Program-made: the position numbers and the translations under genes | The notes under the pieces: generated by a model | What the model saw: only the letters and a program-made list of their open reading frames with translations | The model's database searches: none | Told to the model about the DNA's origin: nothing | Origin: Saprospiraceae bacterium | GTDB lineage: Bacteria; Bacteroidota; Bacteroidia; Chitinophagales; Saprospiraceae | Direction of reading: 5' to 3' | Assembly (NCBI GenBank): GCA_022844565.1 | Contig: JALHLK010000016.1 | Coordinates: forward strand, 1 to 64,000 | DNA: 64,000 nt | Shown: positions 1 through 9,073 of the stretch, in pieces | Layout: every line of letters starts with the position of its first letter | How positions within the stretch are numbered: the first letter of the stretch is position 1

Positions 1-314
1 GACATAGATTTTGATTTTTAATATTTAGCCACAAACATATTATATTAATTTGTAATATTTAAATATCCAATATATGTTTTTCTTCTTTTATTTTTTTAAT
101 TAGACGCAGCACTAGTAGCACATTTCTTGATGTTGTTCATATTACCGCAGAAAAAATCAACAACCTCCAAACAATTGATAAACAAATCTTTAATGCTTCA
201 CAATATAAAAATGCTAAAGGAGGAACAGCGTTAGACCTTATAAAAAATTTACCTTCTGTAAGTATAAACTCCGAAGAAGTTATTACCATAAGAGGATCAA
301 AAGGTATCGTAGTT

Positions 315-2297
315 ATGCTAAATGGAAGACCTTTAACGGGTGATCCAAATTCAATTTTGAGTCAGCTTAGTGCTGATAATATTGAAAATATAGAAATATT
401 AACTTCCCCTTCATCAAAATATGATGCCGACGGTTTAGGGGGTATTATAAATATTAAATCAAAAATCAATAACATTGACGGCAACTCCTTAAGTCTAAGT
501 ATAAATGCTGGTCTGCCTTCTATTGAGAATTATGATAACAAAAAGCCGCAAGAAAGATATGGAATATCGGCCGTGTACAATTATAGAAAAAATAGGCTTG
601 ATCTTTTAGTTGGTTTTGATTATTTAAGGGATGATAGAAGTGGGCAAAGAATCGGATATGTCAATACCTTGCGCAACAATACCTTATCCGAATTTCCTTC
701 TCAGGGGGAACGAAGTTACAATCAGAGTAATTACGCCCTAAATTTTTCGCTAAATTATAAAGTTTCAGAAAATGGAAGTTTTAATGTTTCTGCCTACAAA
801 GGACAACGTTATCAAGCAAGAATAGCCGACATTTTATATGACCAAAAAAGAACTTTATTAAACAAGGATGTGCTTCAGCCAATTGATTATTTTAATGATT
901 TTCTCAATAATAATCTAAATTCAACCAATGGTCAAATAATTAATCGGCAGTCAGTCTATAATGAAAATCTAAGAATTAGAAATGGTGACTTTTCATTTAT
1001 TTCATTGGATTACACGTATAATCTTAAAAAAATAGATGCGGTTATTAAAATGTCTTCACTTTTTGAATGGGCACAGTTAGGGGGCCCAACTGACAATTTC
1101 AATTATAATAATTTGTCTAAAACTACATTATACCAGTACCAATACAACTTTAATGATAATCCATTAAGTGCTTCCAGATTACAACTAGATTTTTCAAAGA
1201 AAATTAAAAATATCAATTTTGAAGCAGGTCTACAACAAAGATATACAACACACCCTGGTGACTTTACCTTCCAAGAACTTGATCTAGCTAAGAATGAACT
1301 TTATATTGTTCCAGAATTTACAAATAGAATAGATTTAAAAAGACAAATCTTGTCAATATACACGCAAATATCAGGAGTTAGTAAAAAATTGCAATATACA
1401 TTTGGGATCAGGGCTGAAAATACGGATAGAGTAGTTGATATAAAAAACCCAAAAAATACATTTAATTTTGATACATTCAATATTTTTCCAAACATTACTT
1501 TAGATTATAAAATTCTTGATGAATGGAATATGAAATTTGGTTTTAATCAAAGGATTCAAAGAAATACAACCAATATGCTGACACCTTTTCCTGAAAGAGA
1601 GCATTCTGAAACTTTAGAGCAAGGTGATGCTATGCTCGTACCAGAATATATTACTAATGTAGAATTCACCTTACAAAAAAAGGGAAAACAAAACAATTTT
1701 TATACCACACTATACAATCGAAAAATTAGAAATGTAGTCAATCGGGTAAATACTGTTTTTAATGATTCGATACTAAATAGAATATATACAAACGCTGGAA
1801 CAGCCACAATTAGTGGTTTAGAGATAGGCTCAAGCATCAAAATATCCAAGATACTAAAAGCAAATCTTACCACCAATATTTTTAATTATTCGATTAAAGG
1901 ATCATTGTTTAACGAAATAATCAGTACTTCAAAATGGCAGTATAGTATCAATAGTAGTATCGACATAGTCTTACCGTTCGGTATAAATAGTCAATTTAGC
2001 ATAAACTATCTTTCGAGAAGAATTACTGCTCAAGGTATCGATAGCAGATTTTATACACCAAATTTGAGTTTCACAAAAACTATAAATAATCGAATAAGCG
2101 TATTTGTAAACTGGATAAATATAGATGTGGGCATGTTCAAAACTAATGAACAAGCCATTGACACGTGGAGACAAGATTTTTATACCCATACCAATTATAT
2201 TCATGAAGTAGATATCATAAAAATAGGAGCGAATTATAAATTTAATCAAATAAGTAATAAATTTAAAAAAGAAGAGTTTGGGTGGCAAGAGTTTTAA
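315..2297 (+). CDS. TonB-receptor-like outer-membrane beta-barrel protein, N-terminus missing
   Basis: This is an outer-membrane barrel of the TonB-dependent receptor class (OMP_b-brl_3 type). The first 50 residues carry the end of the plug domain (NGRPLTGDP, then SSKYDADGLGGIINIKS). The rest is alternating beta-strand sequence rich in Asn, Tyr and Ile, and the protein ends in the family-typical EEFGWQEF. ATG 315 is the first ATG, but the frame stays open upstream to a stop at 60-62. Codons about 105-314 clearly encode more plug (GGTALDLIKNLPSVSI, then ITIRGSKGIVVM), so the conserved reading frame begins before the annotated start. There is no in-frame ATG, signal peptide or carboxypeptidase-like N-terminal domain. 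Upstream of about 100 the sequence turns AT-rich and non-coding in all three frames. The gene is therefore probably 5'-truncated and may be a pseudogene. If expressed it would import an unknown substrate. Confidence 0.75.
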   Translation: MLNGRPLTGDPNSILSQLSADNIENIEILTSPSSKYDADGLGGIINIKSKINNIDGNSLSLSINAGLPSIENYDNKKPQERYGISAVYNYRKNRLDLLVGFDYLRDDRSGQRIGYVNTLRNNTLSEFPSQGERSYNQSNYALNFSLNYKVSENGSFNVSAYKGQRYQARIADILYDQKRTLLNKDVLQPIDYFNDFLNNNLNSTNGQIINRQSVYNENLRIRNGDFSFISLDYTYNLKKIDAVIKMSSLFEWAQLGGPTDNFNYNNLSKTTLYQYQYNFNDNPLSASRLQLDFSKKIKNINFEAGLQQRYTTHPGDFTFQELDLAKNELYIVPEFTNRIDLKRQILSIYTQISGVSKKLQYTFGIRAENTDRVVDIKNPKNTFNFDTFNIFPNITLDYKILDEWNMKFGFNQRIQRNTTNMLTPFPEREHSETLEQGDAMLVPEYITNVEFTLQKKGKQNNFYTTLYNRKIRNVVNRVNTVFNDSILNRIYTNAGTATISGLEIGSSIKISKILKANLTTNIFNYSIKGSLFNEIISTSKWQYSINSSIDIVLPFGINSQFSINYLSRRITAQGIDSRFYTPNLSFTKTINNRISVFVNWINIDVGMFKTNEQAIDTWRQDFYTHTNYIHEVDIIKIGANYKFNQISNKFKKEEFGWQEF

Positions 2298-2345
2298 GGT
2301 TCAGAAAGTCCTACATATTCTTTTTTATAATTTATCAGTTTAAAT

Positions 2346-3149
2346 ATGACAAAATATTACCTGTCTGCACTCATTAGAAAGCTTGGTCTGATACAGGTAT
2401 TAGATAAGTTGCGATTTTATATTCAATATATTTTAACCAGTAAAGCCAGGAATAACTTCTTTAAAGCCCATCCCTATCTAAAACTTCCTCCCCCCTACTT
2501 CCTCTACGAAACCTACAATCTTAATTATGAGTCATTTTACAAAAATGGAAGTGAGACGGCAAAATGGTTGGCCGATTATTTTAAGAAACATAAAAAATTA
2601 GAAAATGTAAATATTCTTGATTGGGGCTGTGGACCTGGAAGAGTCATAAGGCATCTACCTGATTATATTGACAAATCTTGTAATATATATGGTACGGATT
2701 ATAACGAGAAGTATGTGAAGTGGTGTCAAATGAACTTATCAGATATCAAATTTATTAAAAACGAGTTAGCTCCCCCATTAAAATACGAAAACAATTTTTT
2801 TGACATCATCTATGGTATCTCCATTTTTACACACCTTTCAAAGGATATGCATTATCAATGGTTTAACGAACTATTGAGAGTACTAAAGCCCAATGGAATA
2901 CTATTTCTTACTCTTCATGGTGATGCTTTTAAAATAAAATTAACGGAGTCAGAACAAAAGATGTATACTTCAGGCCAAGTAGTAATTAAGTCTAATACAA
3001 AGGAAGGACATAGGACTTATGGGGCATTTCATCCTGATAAATTTGTTCACGAGCTCATAGGCAATAACAAAATATTGGAACATGTGAAAGGAGGCGTGAA
3101 AAATGGAATGCCTCAACAAGATGTTTGGATTATTGGTAAAGTCGTCTAG
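2346..3149 (+). CDS. class I SAM-dependent methyltransferase
   Basis: This 267-residue protein has a Rossmann-type SAM-binding core. The glycine-rich motif I is ILDWGCGPGRVI at about residues 89-100, an acidic motif II follows in YGTDYNEKYV, and motif IV/post-I is the FFDIIYGISIFTHLSK stretch. The segment ELLRVLKPNGILFLTLHG is typical of the methyltransf_11/25 group. The first 60 residues are a basic, partly hydrophobic extension. The substrate cannot be told from sequence; homologues often sit in cell-surface glycan or lipid clusters. It follows the truncated barrel gene on the same strand after 48 bp and converges on the next gene. Confidence 0.85.
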   Translation: MTKYYLSALIRKLGLIQVLDKLRFYIQYILTSKARNNFFKAHPYLKLPPPYFLYETYNLNYESFYKNGSETAKWLADYFKKHKKLENVNILDWGCGPGRVIRHLPDYIDKSCNIYGTDYNEKYVKWCQMNLSDIKFIKNELAPPLKYENNFFDIIYGISIFTHLSKDMHYQWFNELLRVLKPNGILFLTLHGDAFKIKLTESEQKMYTSGQVVIKSNTKEGHRTYGAFHPDKFVHELIGNNKILEHVKGGVKNGMPQQDVWIIGKVV

Positions 3150-3185
3150 TTTCTTAATTCAAAGAATCTAAAAAAAATGTGTTTT

Positions 3186-4463
3186 CTAAGTTTTCCTCTT
3201 CTTCTTCTCAGCCGCAGGAAACAATATGTTATTTAATATCAATCTATATCCTGGACTGGTCGGATGAAGATTAAGGTCTGTCTCTGGGTCATTGACAAAA
3301 TGTTGATAATCTTCTGGGTCATGCCCACCAAAGAAGGTCCATGTCCCATAACCTTGTGTACCATGTATATATTTGACCTCTTCTAATGCTTTATTTTCGC
3401 CTAGAATCAAGACATCAGACTTGATATATTTACGTACGAAACTCGTACTTTGTCCCATAAATCCTTTGATGATTTTAGTATGGTTTTGGCAAAGCATAGA
3501 TGGAATTGGATCCCATTTTGCAGAAAAATCAAAGATATTAAAATAGTCATTTTCAGGAGATATTCTTCGATCTTTACTGTCTAACGTAGAATGCTCATAA
3601 ACAAGTGGATTCAAAATCAATTGAAAATCTTTGAAAGCAAATGTTTTTGAAAAATCCAATTTTGCTTGAGAATTTGGGTCATACGAATCTCCATCATATT
3701 GCTTATCACAGATATCCACTCCTTCTGCAGCCAAAGCTATATCGTAAGTATCTGTAGCACTACACATGGCAAACATAAAGCCGCCACCTGAAACATATTC
3801 TTTGATTTTTTTTGCTACGGCTAATTTTAGGTGCGAAACTTTACTGTAACCCAATTTTTTTGACATTTCTTCAGTCTTCTGCTGGTTAAGTTTGTACCAA
3901 GGTGTTGACCCTTGCGAAGCATAAAACTTACCATATTGCCCTGTGAAATCTTCATGGTGAAGGTGCAACCAATCATATTCCGCTAGTTTATTTTCTAAAA
4001 CAGCTCTATCATATATTTGATCATAGGGTATCTCCGCATATGTCAATACAAGTGTTACAGCATCATCCCAAGGTTGTATTTTTTGGCCTACAGGATTGAA
4101 ATCAGGCGTATAAACTGCAATTTTTGGAGCCTTTTCTAACTTAATAGCCTCCATGTTTGCTTCAGGGTTGGCTATTTCTTCTCTTATCCGAGCAAATTCA
4201 CCATTTGAGATGATTTTATAACTTACACCTCGAATCTTGCATTCATCTTCAAATTTTTTAGTTTGTTGAAATGCAAAACTTCCACCTTTATAATTTAATA
4301 ACCAATAGGCCTCAACTTCTTGCGTAAGTACCCAATAAGTTATTCCATACGCTTTTAAATGGTTTTTTTGATTTTCATAATCCATCGGGATGAAAATGTA
4401 TGCCGCATTTATAACTGTGTAAATGAGCACCAAAAGTGTTGTAAAGAAATATTTCTTCATCAA
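3186..4463 (-). CDS. secreted protein of the Bacteroidota family often labelled 'asparagine synthetase B'
   Basis: This 425-residue protein has an N-terminal signal peptide (hydrophobic residues 5-20). The conserved opening ADYENQ-like region reads IPMDYENQKNHLKAYGITYW, then LLNYKGGSF. A later part (VSGGGFMFAMCSATDTYDIAL) resembles a class I glutamine-amidotransferase-like or ThuA-like fold, with a Cys in MCSATD. I recognise the family as one that automated pipelines in Bacteroidota call asparagine synthetase B. However, it starts with a signal sequence rather than a catalytic Cys, and I see no PP-loop ATP-binding motif, so that name is doubtful. The C-terminus is basic (AAEKKKRKT). Function is unknown; an export-linked or envelope role is inferred only from the signal peptide. 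Confidence 0.7.
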   Translation of the reverse strand: MMKKYFFTTLLVLIYTVINAAYIFIPMDYENQKNHLKAYGITYWVLTQEVEAYWLLNYKGGSFAFQQTKKFEDECKIRGVSYKIISNGEFARIREEIANPEANMEAIKLEKAPKIAVYTPDFNPVGQKIQPWDDAVTLVLTYAEIPYDQIYDRAVLENKLAEYDWLHLHHEDFTGQYGKFYASQGSTPWYKLNQQKTEEMSKKLGYSKVSHLKLAVAKKIKEYVSGGGFMFAMCSATDTYDIALAAEGVDICDKQYDGDSYDPNSQAKLDFSKTFAFKDFQLILNPLVYEHSTLDSKDRRISPENDYFNIFDFSAKWDPIPSMLCQNHTKIIKGFMGQSTSFVRKYIKSDVLILGENKALEEVKYIHGTQGYGTWTFFGGHDPEDYQHFVNDPETDLNLHPTSPGYRLILNNILFPAAEKKKRKT

Positions 4464-4873
4464 GGATCTATAATTTATAAAATATTATCAAATATAACGA
4501 TTAGAATCAAATCTACAACGAATTAGTTTCCTATTTTGTTTCACTTTTCAAAGTCCTATGCATTTAACCCAGGTTACGCATTGGACTTTATTCGAAAGGA
4601 AATTAGGCAAAATAGTAGTGAAGCACATGAGCTGCGTAAAAAATTGATATCCGAAATATCAATTTAGCAGCGAACTAAAACCAACTGGATTTTAGCTTCT
4701 CCAATAATGTTTGCAGCCTTAGCTGCATAGAGGACGGAAAATTGAGTACTGAAACTAATATGAAGCATAATTTTCTTGCAGTTAATTTCTAATGCGTAAT
4801 ATGGGTTTAAAACAAGAAATGCAAACCAATGTTGATTTGCATTTCTCTATATTAGCTAATAATCTTTTATTAA
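4464..4873. other. intergenic region holding an inverted-repeat element
   Basis: This 410-bp gap between two minus-strand genes contains the inverted-repeat element at 4563-4810 and short AT-rich flanks. No ORF with recognisable coding content is seen. The two genes either side are therefore unlikely to share one transcript without reading through the element. Confidence 0.6.
4563..4810. repeat. MITE-like inverted-repeat element, copy 1
   Basis: About 248 bp near-identical to 51304-51547. Its ends are imperfect inverted repeats: positions 4563-4584 against the reverse complement of 4789-4810 match at about 18 of 22 bases and share the core TTACGCATT. Internal hairpins include TTGATATCCGAAATATCAA at 4644-4662 and TGCAGCCTTAGCTGCA near 4710. 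There is no ORF. Short length, terminal inverted repeats and intergenic dispersal fit a non-autonomous transposable element; a structured non-coding RNA is the alternative. Confidence 0.75.
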
Positions 4874-7669
4874 CTACTTTTTGGTAGGTTTAAAGATTAT
4901 TTCAACTACATCAGCTTTTGCTAATAATGAACCTGTCAATTTTTGAATATCCATTGGCTTTACCGTTTTAAGGATATTTTCATAATTTTTTGGATCATCG
5001 TTATTTATACCGTTACTATAGAAATTGGCCAAAGTATTCATCCAATAACTATTATTTGGTTTGGCTTGCTCTCTATTCTTAACTAGGTTGTTTACCGCTT
5101 TTTCCAAATCTTCTTTTGAAGGTCCTTTTTTTGACATATCCTGTAGGATTTGATAAACAATTTTAGTTAATTTATCAACTTTTGCTTCATCTGTATCAAA
5201 ATTGATTACTAATGATTTATTATGTATTGGTTTATTGCTACTACCACCGTAAACACTTACACCATACGTTCCACCTTCTTTTTCTCTTATTTCTTCTGTG
5301 TACCTTAAGTCCAAAATTGCAATCAAAATATCTAAATGTAAATTTGAAATGGCATCAAATTTTAATGGAGCTTCATACGTAATAGAGACATTAGCTTTTT
5401 CTGTTTCTAGTGGTATTCTAATTTCTTTTTTAGTTTTACCCTTTGGCATTCTAACTTTGTTGTCCTTCCAAATCTCTGTCCTAGGATTATCCGCTATTGA
5501 TCCGATATATTTTTCAGTCAAAGCTTTTACCTCTGCTTCTTCTGCATTACCGACAATGAAAAATGTAAAATCACCCGCATCTGTAAAACGACTTTTGTAA
5601 ATTTTTTCCATATCAGTGACACTCAATTTGTCAAGTGTACTTTTATCCAATAAAACTGTTCGAGGAGAATAGTTAGACGTAATTAACTCCGTAGAATCAC
5701 TCATGATCTTATCAGGATTTTTATTCATATTATCCATAAAAGCCACGTATCTAGTTTTTAACGCAGTGAAAGCGTCTGCATCAAATCTTGGTTGATTAAA
5801 ATAGAGATGGATCATTTGAAATGCAGTCTCTAAATCTTTGGGAGTTGATGAACCGGCTAAAGACTCGCTAAACTCTGAAATTGATGGAGAGATATTTACA
5901 TTCTTCCCAGTCATTACTTTCTTCAAAGATATGGCGTCAAAATCACCTACACCAAAATTACCTATAAAAACAGGGAGTAAATTAGCTGAAGGTAGCATTG
6001 ATGCTTCATATAAAGATGAACCTCCAGGACTTACGGCCCTAATCAACACATTATCCTTTTGAAAATCTGCTTTCCTATAGATTACTTTAGCTTTATTACT
6101 TAAGGTCCACTCTGTTGCTTGGAATGCCGGTAATGATTTAGTACTGATAACTTTCCCCGGTGTAACCGCTTTACTAATAAGGGTAGTTGCCACAGCTTCG
6201 TCTTTGTATGGTGCAATATTAGCGGTTTTTAATTCATTGATTACAGCGTTAACTTCTTCTTCTGTGATTAGTTTTGTATCAGTAGGACCTTGTACAACTA
6301 CAACTTTGTTATCGTCAGACATCCACTTGTTGATCATTGCACTAACTTCCTTTGCAGATATTTGAGGTAATATGGCTTGTGTTAATTTAAAATTATCATC
6401 GATAGAAAGAAGACTTGACTTATTTAGATAGTGTGGTACAAAACTTCTGCAAAATTGGTCATTTTGAATCTTATCTTTTTGTTTTACTCTTGTTTCTAAT
6501 TGACTAATTACATTTTTCTTAGCTCTTTCTAACTCTCCTTCCGTAAATCCATGATTTTTCAACCTCAAAGCTTCCGTTAAAATTGCTCTAAAACCTTCAA
6601 CCATTTTACCTGGATTAGCATTAGCCGTGATGGAAAACACTTCACTACCTCTTAAGAAACCACCATAATTTACACCACCCGAAATAAAAGGTGGTTGACC
6701 CTTTTGAACAAGTTCAGCAATTCTATCGCCCATCATCCTGTTAAACAATAGGATGCTTAATTGCTCTTTAAATCCTGCAACATCATTAGCTTTTGACTTG
6801 TCTTCTTTGTGCTTATGATATATGCTAATACTTTGTGAAGTTGCTTCTTTATCTGTAGCTATAGAAAATTTTGTCCCCTCATGATATGGAATTTCAAAGG
6901 TAGGTCTTGGTATTGGGTTTGTATTGGCCTTAATTTTACCTAGTGTTGCGATGATTTTCTGTTCTACTTCATTCACATCAAAATCACCAACAATAGCTAT
7001 AGCTTGTAGATCGGTTCGATACCAATCTTGGTAAAATTTCTTTATGGTTTCCGGCTTAAAATTATTGATCACATCAAGTTTTCCAATAATGTCTCTTTGT
7101 GCATGTTTTGCACCATTAAGTAACGTTGGAAAATATTGCTCTCTCAATCTCCAACCGGCTGTTCTTCTAGTACGCCATTCTTCAGTAATAACTCCTCTTT
7201 CAGAATCAATTTCTGCATCGGTAAGCAAAAGACCATCAGCCCAATCGTGTAAAATAAGGATACATGAATCGAGAAGTCCTGGATTTTTAATCGGTACGTC
7301 ACTAATATTATACACCGTCTCTTCATAAGAAGTATAGGCATTGACATTTCTACCAAACTCAACTCCATTTTTTGCAAGCATGTTTAGAACACCTTTACCT
7401 TGAAAATTTTTAGTGCCATTAAAAGCCATATGCTCTAAAAAGTGTGCAAGCCCATCTTGATCGTCATTCTCTAATAATGAGCCTACATTTTGAATAATAA
7501 AGAAACTTGCCCTTTCTTTTGGTTCTTTGTTAGATCTTAGGTAATACGTCATTCCATTTTCTAGTTTTCCAATTTTCACAGATGGATCTATGGGTAATGG
7601 CTGAGCATAACTCATTGACCCGGTAATTAGAAATAATAGGATAAACAGCAGGTTTTGTTTTAAATTCAT
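4874..7669 (-). CDS. M16 family zinc metallopeptidase (pitrilysin/insulinase-like)
   Basis: This 931-residue two-repeat M16 protease has a signal peptide (residues 1-22, ending SYAQ). The inverted zinc motif HFLEH is at residues 76-80, with the distal glutamate expected near E157 in DSERGVITEEW. The N-terminal M16 domain spans about 35-250, an M16_C domain follows, and a second inactive-type pair occupies the C-terminal half (from about 510), as in periplasmic Bacteroidota M16 proteins. The family degrades peptides inside a clamshell chamber. The signal peptide places it in the periplasm or envelope. Its promoter is not evident. It stands alone between the inverted-repeat element and the lipid-kinase gene. 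Confidence 0.92.
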   Translation of the reverse strand: MNLKQNLLFILLFLITGSMSYAQPLPIDPSVKIGKLENGMTYYLRSNKEPKERASFFIIQNVGSLLENDDQDGLAHFLEHMAFNGTKNFQGKGVLNMLAKNGVEFGRNVNAYTSYEETVYNISDVPIKNPGLLDSCILILHDWADGLLLTDAEIDSERGVITEEWRTRRTAGWRLREQYFPTLLNGAKHAQRDIIGKLDVINNFKPETIKKFYQDWYRTDLQAIAIVGDFDVNEVEQKIIATLGKIKANTNPIPRPTFEIPYHEGTKFSIATDKEATSQSISIYHKHKEDKSKANDVAGFKEQLSILLFNRMMGDRIAELVQKGQPPFISGGVNYGGFLRGSEVFSITANANPGKMVEGFRAILTEALRLKNHGFTEGELERAKKNVISQLETRVKQKDKIQNDQFCRSFVPHYLNKSSLLSIDDNFKLTQAILPQISAKEVSAMINKWMSDDNKVVVVQGPTDTKLITEEEVNAVINELKTANIAPYKDEAVATTLISKAVTPGKVISTKSLPAFQATEWTLSNKAKVIYRKADFQKDNVLIRAVSPGGSSLYEASMLPSANLLPVFIGNFGVGDFDAISLKKVMTGKNVNISPSISEFSESLAGSSTPKDLETAFQMIHLYFNQPRFDADAFTALKTRYVAFMDNMNKNPDKIMSDSTELITSNYSPRTVLLDKSTLDKLSVTDMEKIYKSRFTDAGDFTFFIVGNAEEAEVKALTEKYIGSIADNPRTEIWKDNKVRMPKGKTKKEIRIPLETEKANVSITYEAPLKFDAISNLHLDILIAILDLRYTEEIREKEGGTYGVSVYGGSSNKPIHNKSLVINFDTDEAKVDKLTKIVYQILQDMSKKGPSKEDLEKAVNNLVKNREQAKPNNSYWMNTLANFYSNGINNDDPKNYENILKTVKPMDIQKLTGSLLAKADVVEIIFKPTKK

Positions 7670-7727
7670 GATTTACGTTTGATTATATAATTTTAAAAAA
7701 TTCAATAGTAATATTATAAAAACTTGT

Positions 7728-8624
7728 TTAAAACGATTTAGTTTTAGGTATTAATACATTCAAAGATGATTTATTTAGGAAAAACTCGTAAATTTTAGTC
7801 CCTTTTTTTCCTTCTCCATCCAAATGGTAGTAGTTCTCCCCTTCTACTTCCACTTTAATATTTTCAACTTTTTCATTTATTACAAAATCAAGGTCTTTTA
7901 TTCCTCCGTTGAAATACTTTGGTATGTGATAAAAATATTTATAAATTGGTTCATCTTTTATGAGTACCAAATCGAAAAGGCCATCGCTAAATTTAGCTGA
8001 AGGTGCAATTTTAAAGTCATATCCGTAAGTAGATCCATTTGCAATAACTACTGCTGCATATTGCCCTTCATATTTCAATTGTCCATTCAAATAGATTCGC
8101 GCTTGCAAAGGTTTATATTTTATACTTTGGGTCAATGTAGTGTATAAATATTTAAAGAAACCTCTTTTTGAATCGCTTTTAGTCATAAAAACAATCTGTG
8201 CATCAAAACCAATTCCGCAGATATTTACAAATGTCTCTTCATTACATTTCCCTGTGTCTATGCAAGATATTTGACAGTTGTTGAGAAGTTCAATAGATTT
8301 TTTTAGATCTCTACTCATTCCAATTGCCGTCCCAAAGCCATTACCACTTCCTTGTGGCAAAACACCTAAACTTTGATTAGTTCCTATGATTTCCGAAGCG
8401 ACTTCATTGACTGTGCCATCACCACCTACGGCTATAAATGCAAAAATTTGCTGATCTCCTAATCGTTGCTTTATAATTTTTTGAGCATGCAAGGGATATT
8501 CCGTATAATTTATTTCATAGGTAAATTTGTCCTTATCCAAGCACTCCTCCAATAAGTGAGAAACCTTAAATTTATTAGAAGTTCCTGAAAAAGGATTTAC
8601 TATAAAAACTAAATGCTTTAACAT
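7728..8624 (-). CDS. diacylglycerol/ceramide-kinase-like lipid kinase (YegS/DagK family)
   Basis: This 298-residue protein belongs to the DAGK_cat family. The nucleotide-binding signature VGGDGTVNE is at residues 66-74, preceded by the family-typical start FIVNPFSGT (8-16). LGVLPQGSGNGF follows at about residues 89-100. These enzymes transfer phosphate from ATP to a lipid hydroxyl. It is the last gene of the minus-strand operon that begins with serine palmitoyltransferase, and its ATG overlaps the stop of gtrA by one base (TAATG). In Caulobacter a ceramide kinase of this superfamily accompanies Spt, so a ceramide or long-chain-base substrate is inferred here. Diacylglycerol is the alternative, and sequence alone does not separate them. 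Confidence 0.85.
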   Translation of the reverse strand: MLKHLVFIVNPFSGTSNKFKVSHLLEECLDKDKFTYEINYTEYPLHAQKIIKQRLGDQQIFAFIAVGGDGTVNEVASEIIGTNQSLGVLPQGSGNGFGTAIGMSRDLKKSIELLNNCQISCIDTGKCNEETFVNICGIGFDAQIVFMTKSDSKRGFFKYLYTTLTQSIKYKPLQARIYLNGQLKYEGQYAAVVIANGSTYGYDFKIAPSAKFSDGLFDLVLIKDEPIYKYFYHIPKYFNGGIKDLDFVINEKVENIKVEVEGENYYHLDGEGKKGTKIYEFFLNKSSLNVLIPKTKSF

Positions 8625-9049
8625 TAATTGCCTACTTTAAAAACAAAATTTTTATACAAAGGATAATTGATAAATACACCAACTAAACCTGTCACAAGTA
8701 TTCTCATAATCACAAATGGTAAGACGGTGAATTTTGCAAATAAATAGACACCTAAACTATTTAATAATATACTAAAGCCTAATGTTAAAATATATCTTAC
8801 AGCCTGCCCTCTAAGTTTTCCACTACCGCTTTTGAAAGCCCACCATCTATTCAAGTAAAAGCTCACAAAAGCACCATTTACCGAGCCCAAAACGGTAGAA
8901 TAGACTTCACTTACATTTATAACATGATATAATAAGAGAGAAAGAACATAATCTGCAAATGTTGCAGCAATACTTACAGATATTGACCGAATAAATGTAT
9001 TTTTTCTGTATTTTGCTACATGTTTATTTGCAAGTATTTTTTCTTTCAT
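8624..9049 (-). CDS. GtrA family membrane protein
   Basis: This 141-residue protein has four predicted transmembrane helices (about 22-43, 49-68, 88-105, 112-135) and the GtrA-typical NRWWAFKSG motif after helix 2 and YKNFVFK near the end. GtrA proteins are proposed to flip polyprenyl-linked sugars across the membrane. It is embedded in the sphingolipid operon, 24 bp after the epimerase-like gene and overlapping the lipid-kinase start by one base. It may therefore serve lipid headgroup glycosylation or transport; that role is inferred from context only. Confidence 0.85.
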   Translation of the reverse strand: MKEKILANKHVAKYRKNTFIRSISVSIAATFADYVLSLLLYHVINVSEVYSTVLGSVNGAFVSFYLNRWWAFKSGSGKLRGQAVRYILTLGFSILLNSLGVYLFAKFTVLPFVIMRILVTGLVGVFINYPLYKNFVFKVGN

Positions 9050-9073
9050 TTAGGTCCGCTTTAAGGTAGAAAG

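Noticed and set aside
1301-1495. Minus-strand 64-codon ORF inside the outer-membrane barrel gene
   Set aside because: Shadow of the barrel frame; no family resemblance or start context.
5298-7377. Several ORFs of 74-100 codons antisense or out of frame within the M16 protease gene
   Set aside because: Composition is that of antisense shadows of a long, conserved coding region.
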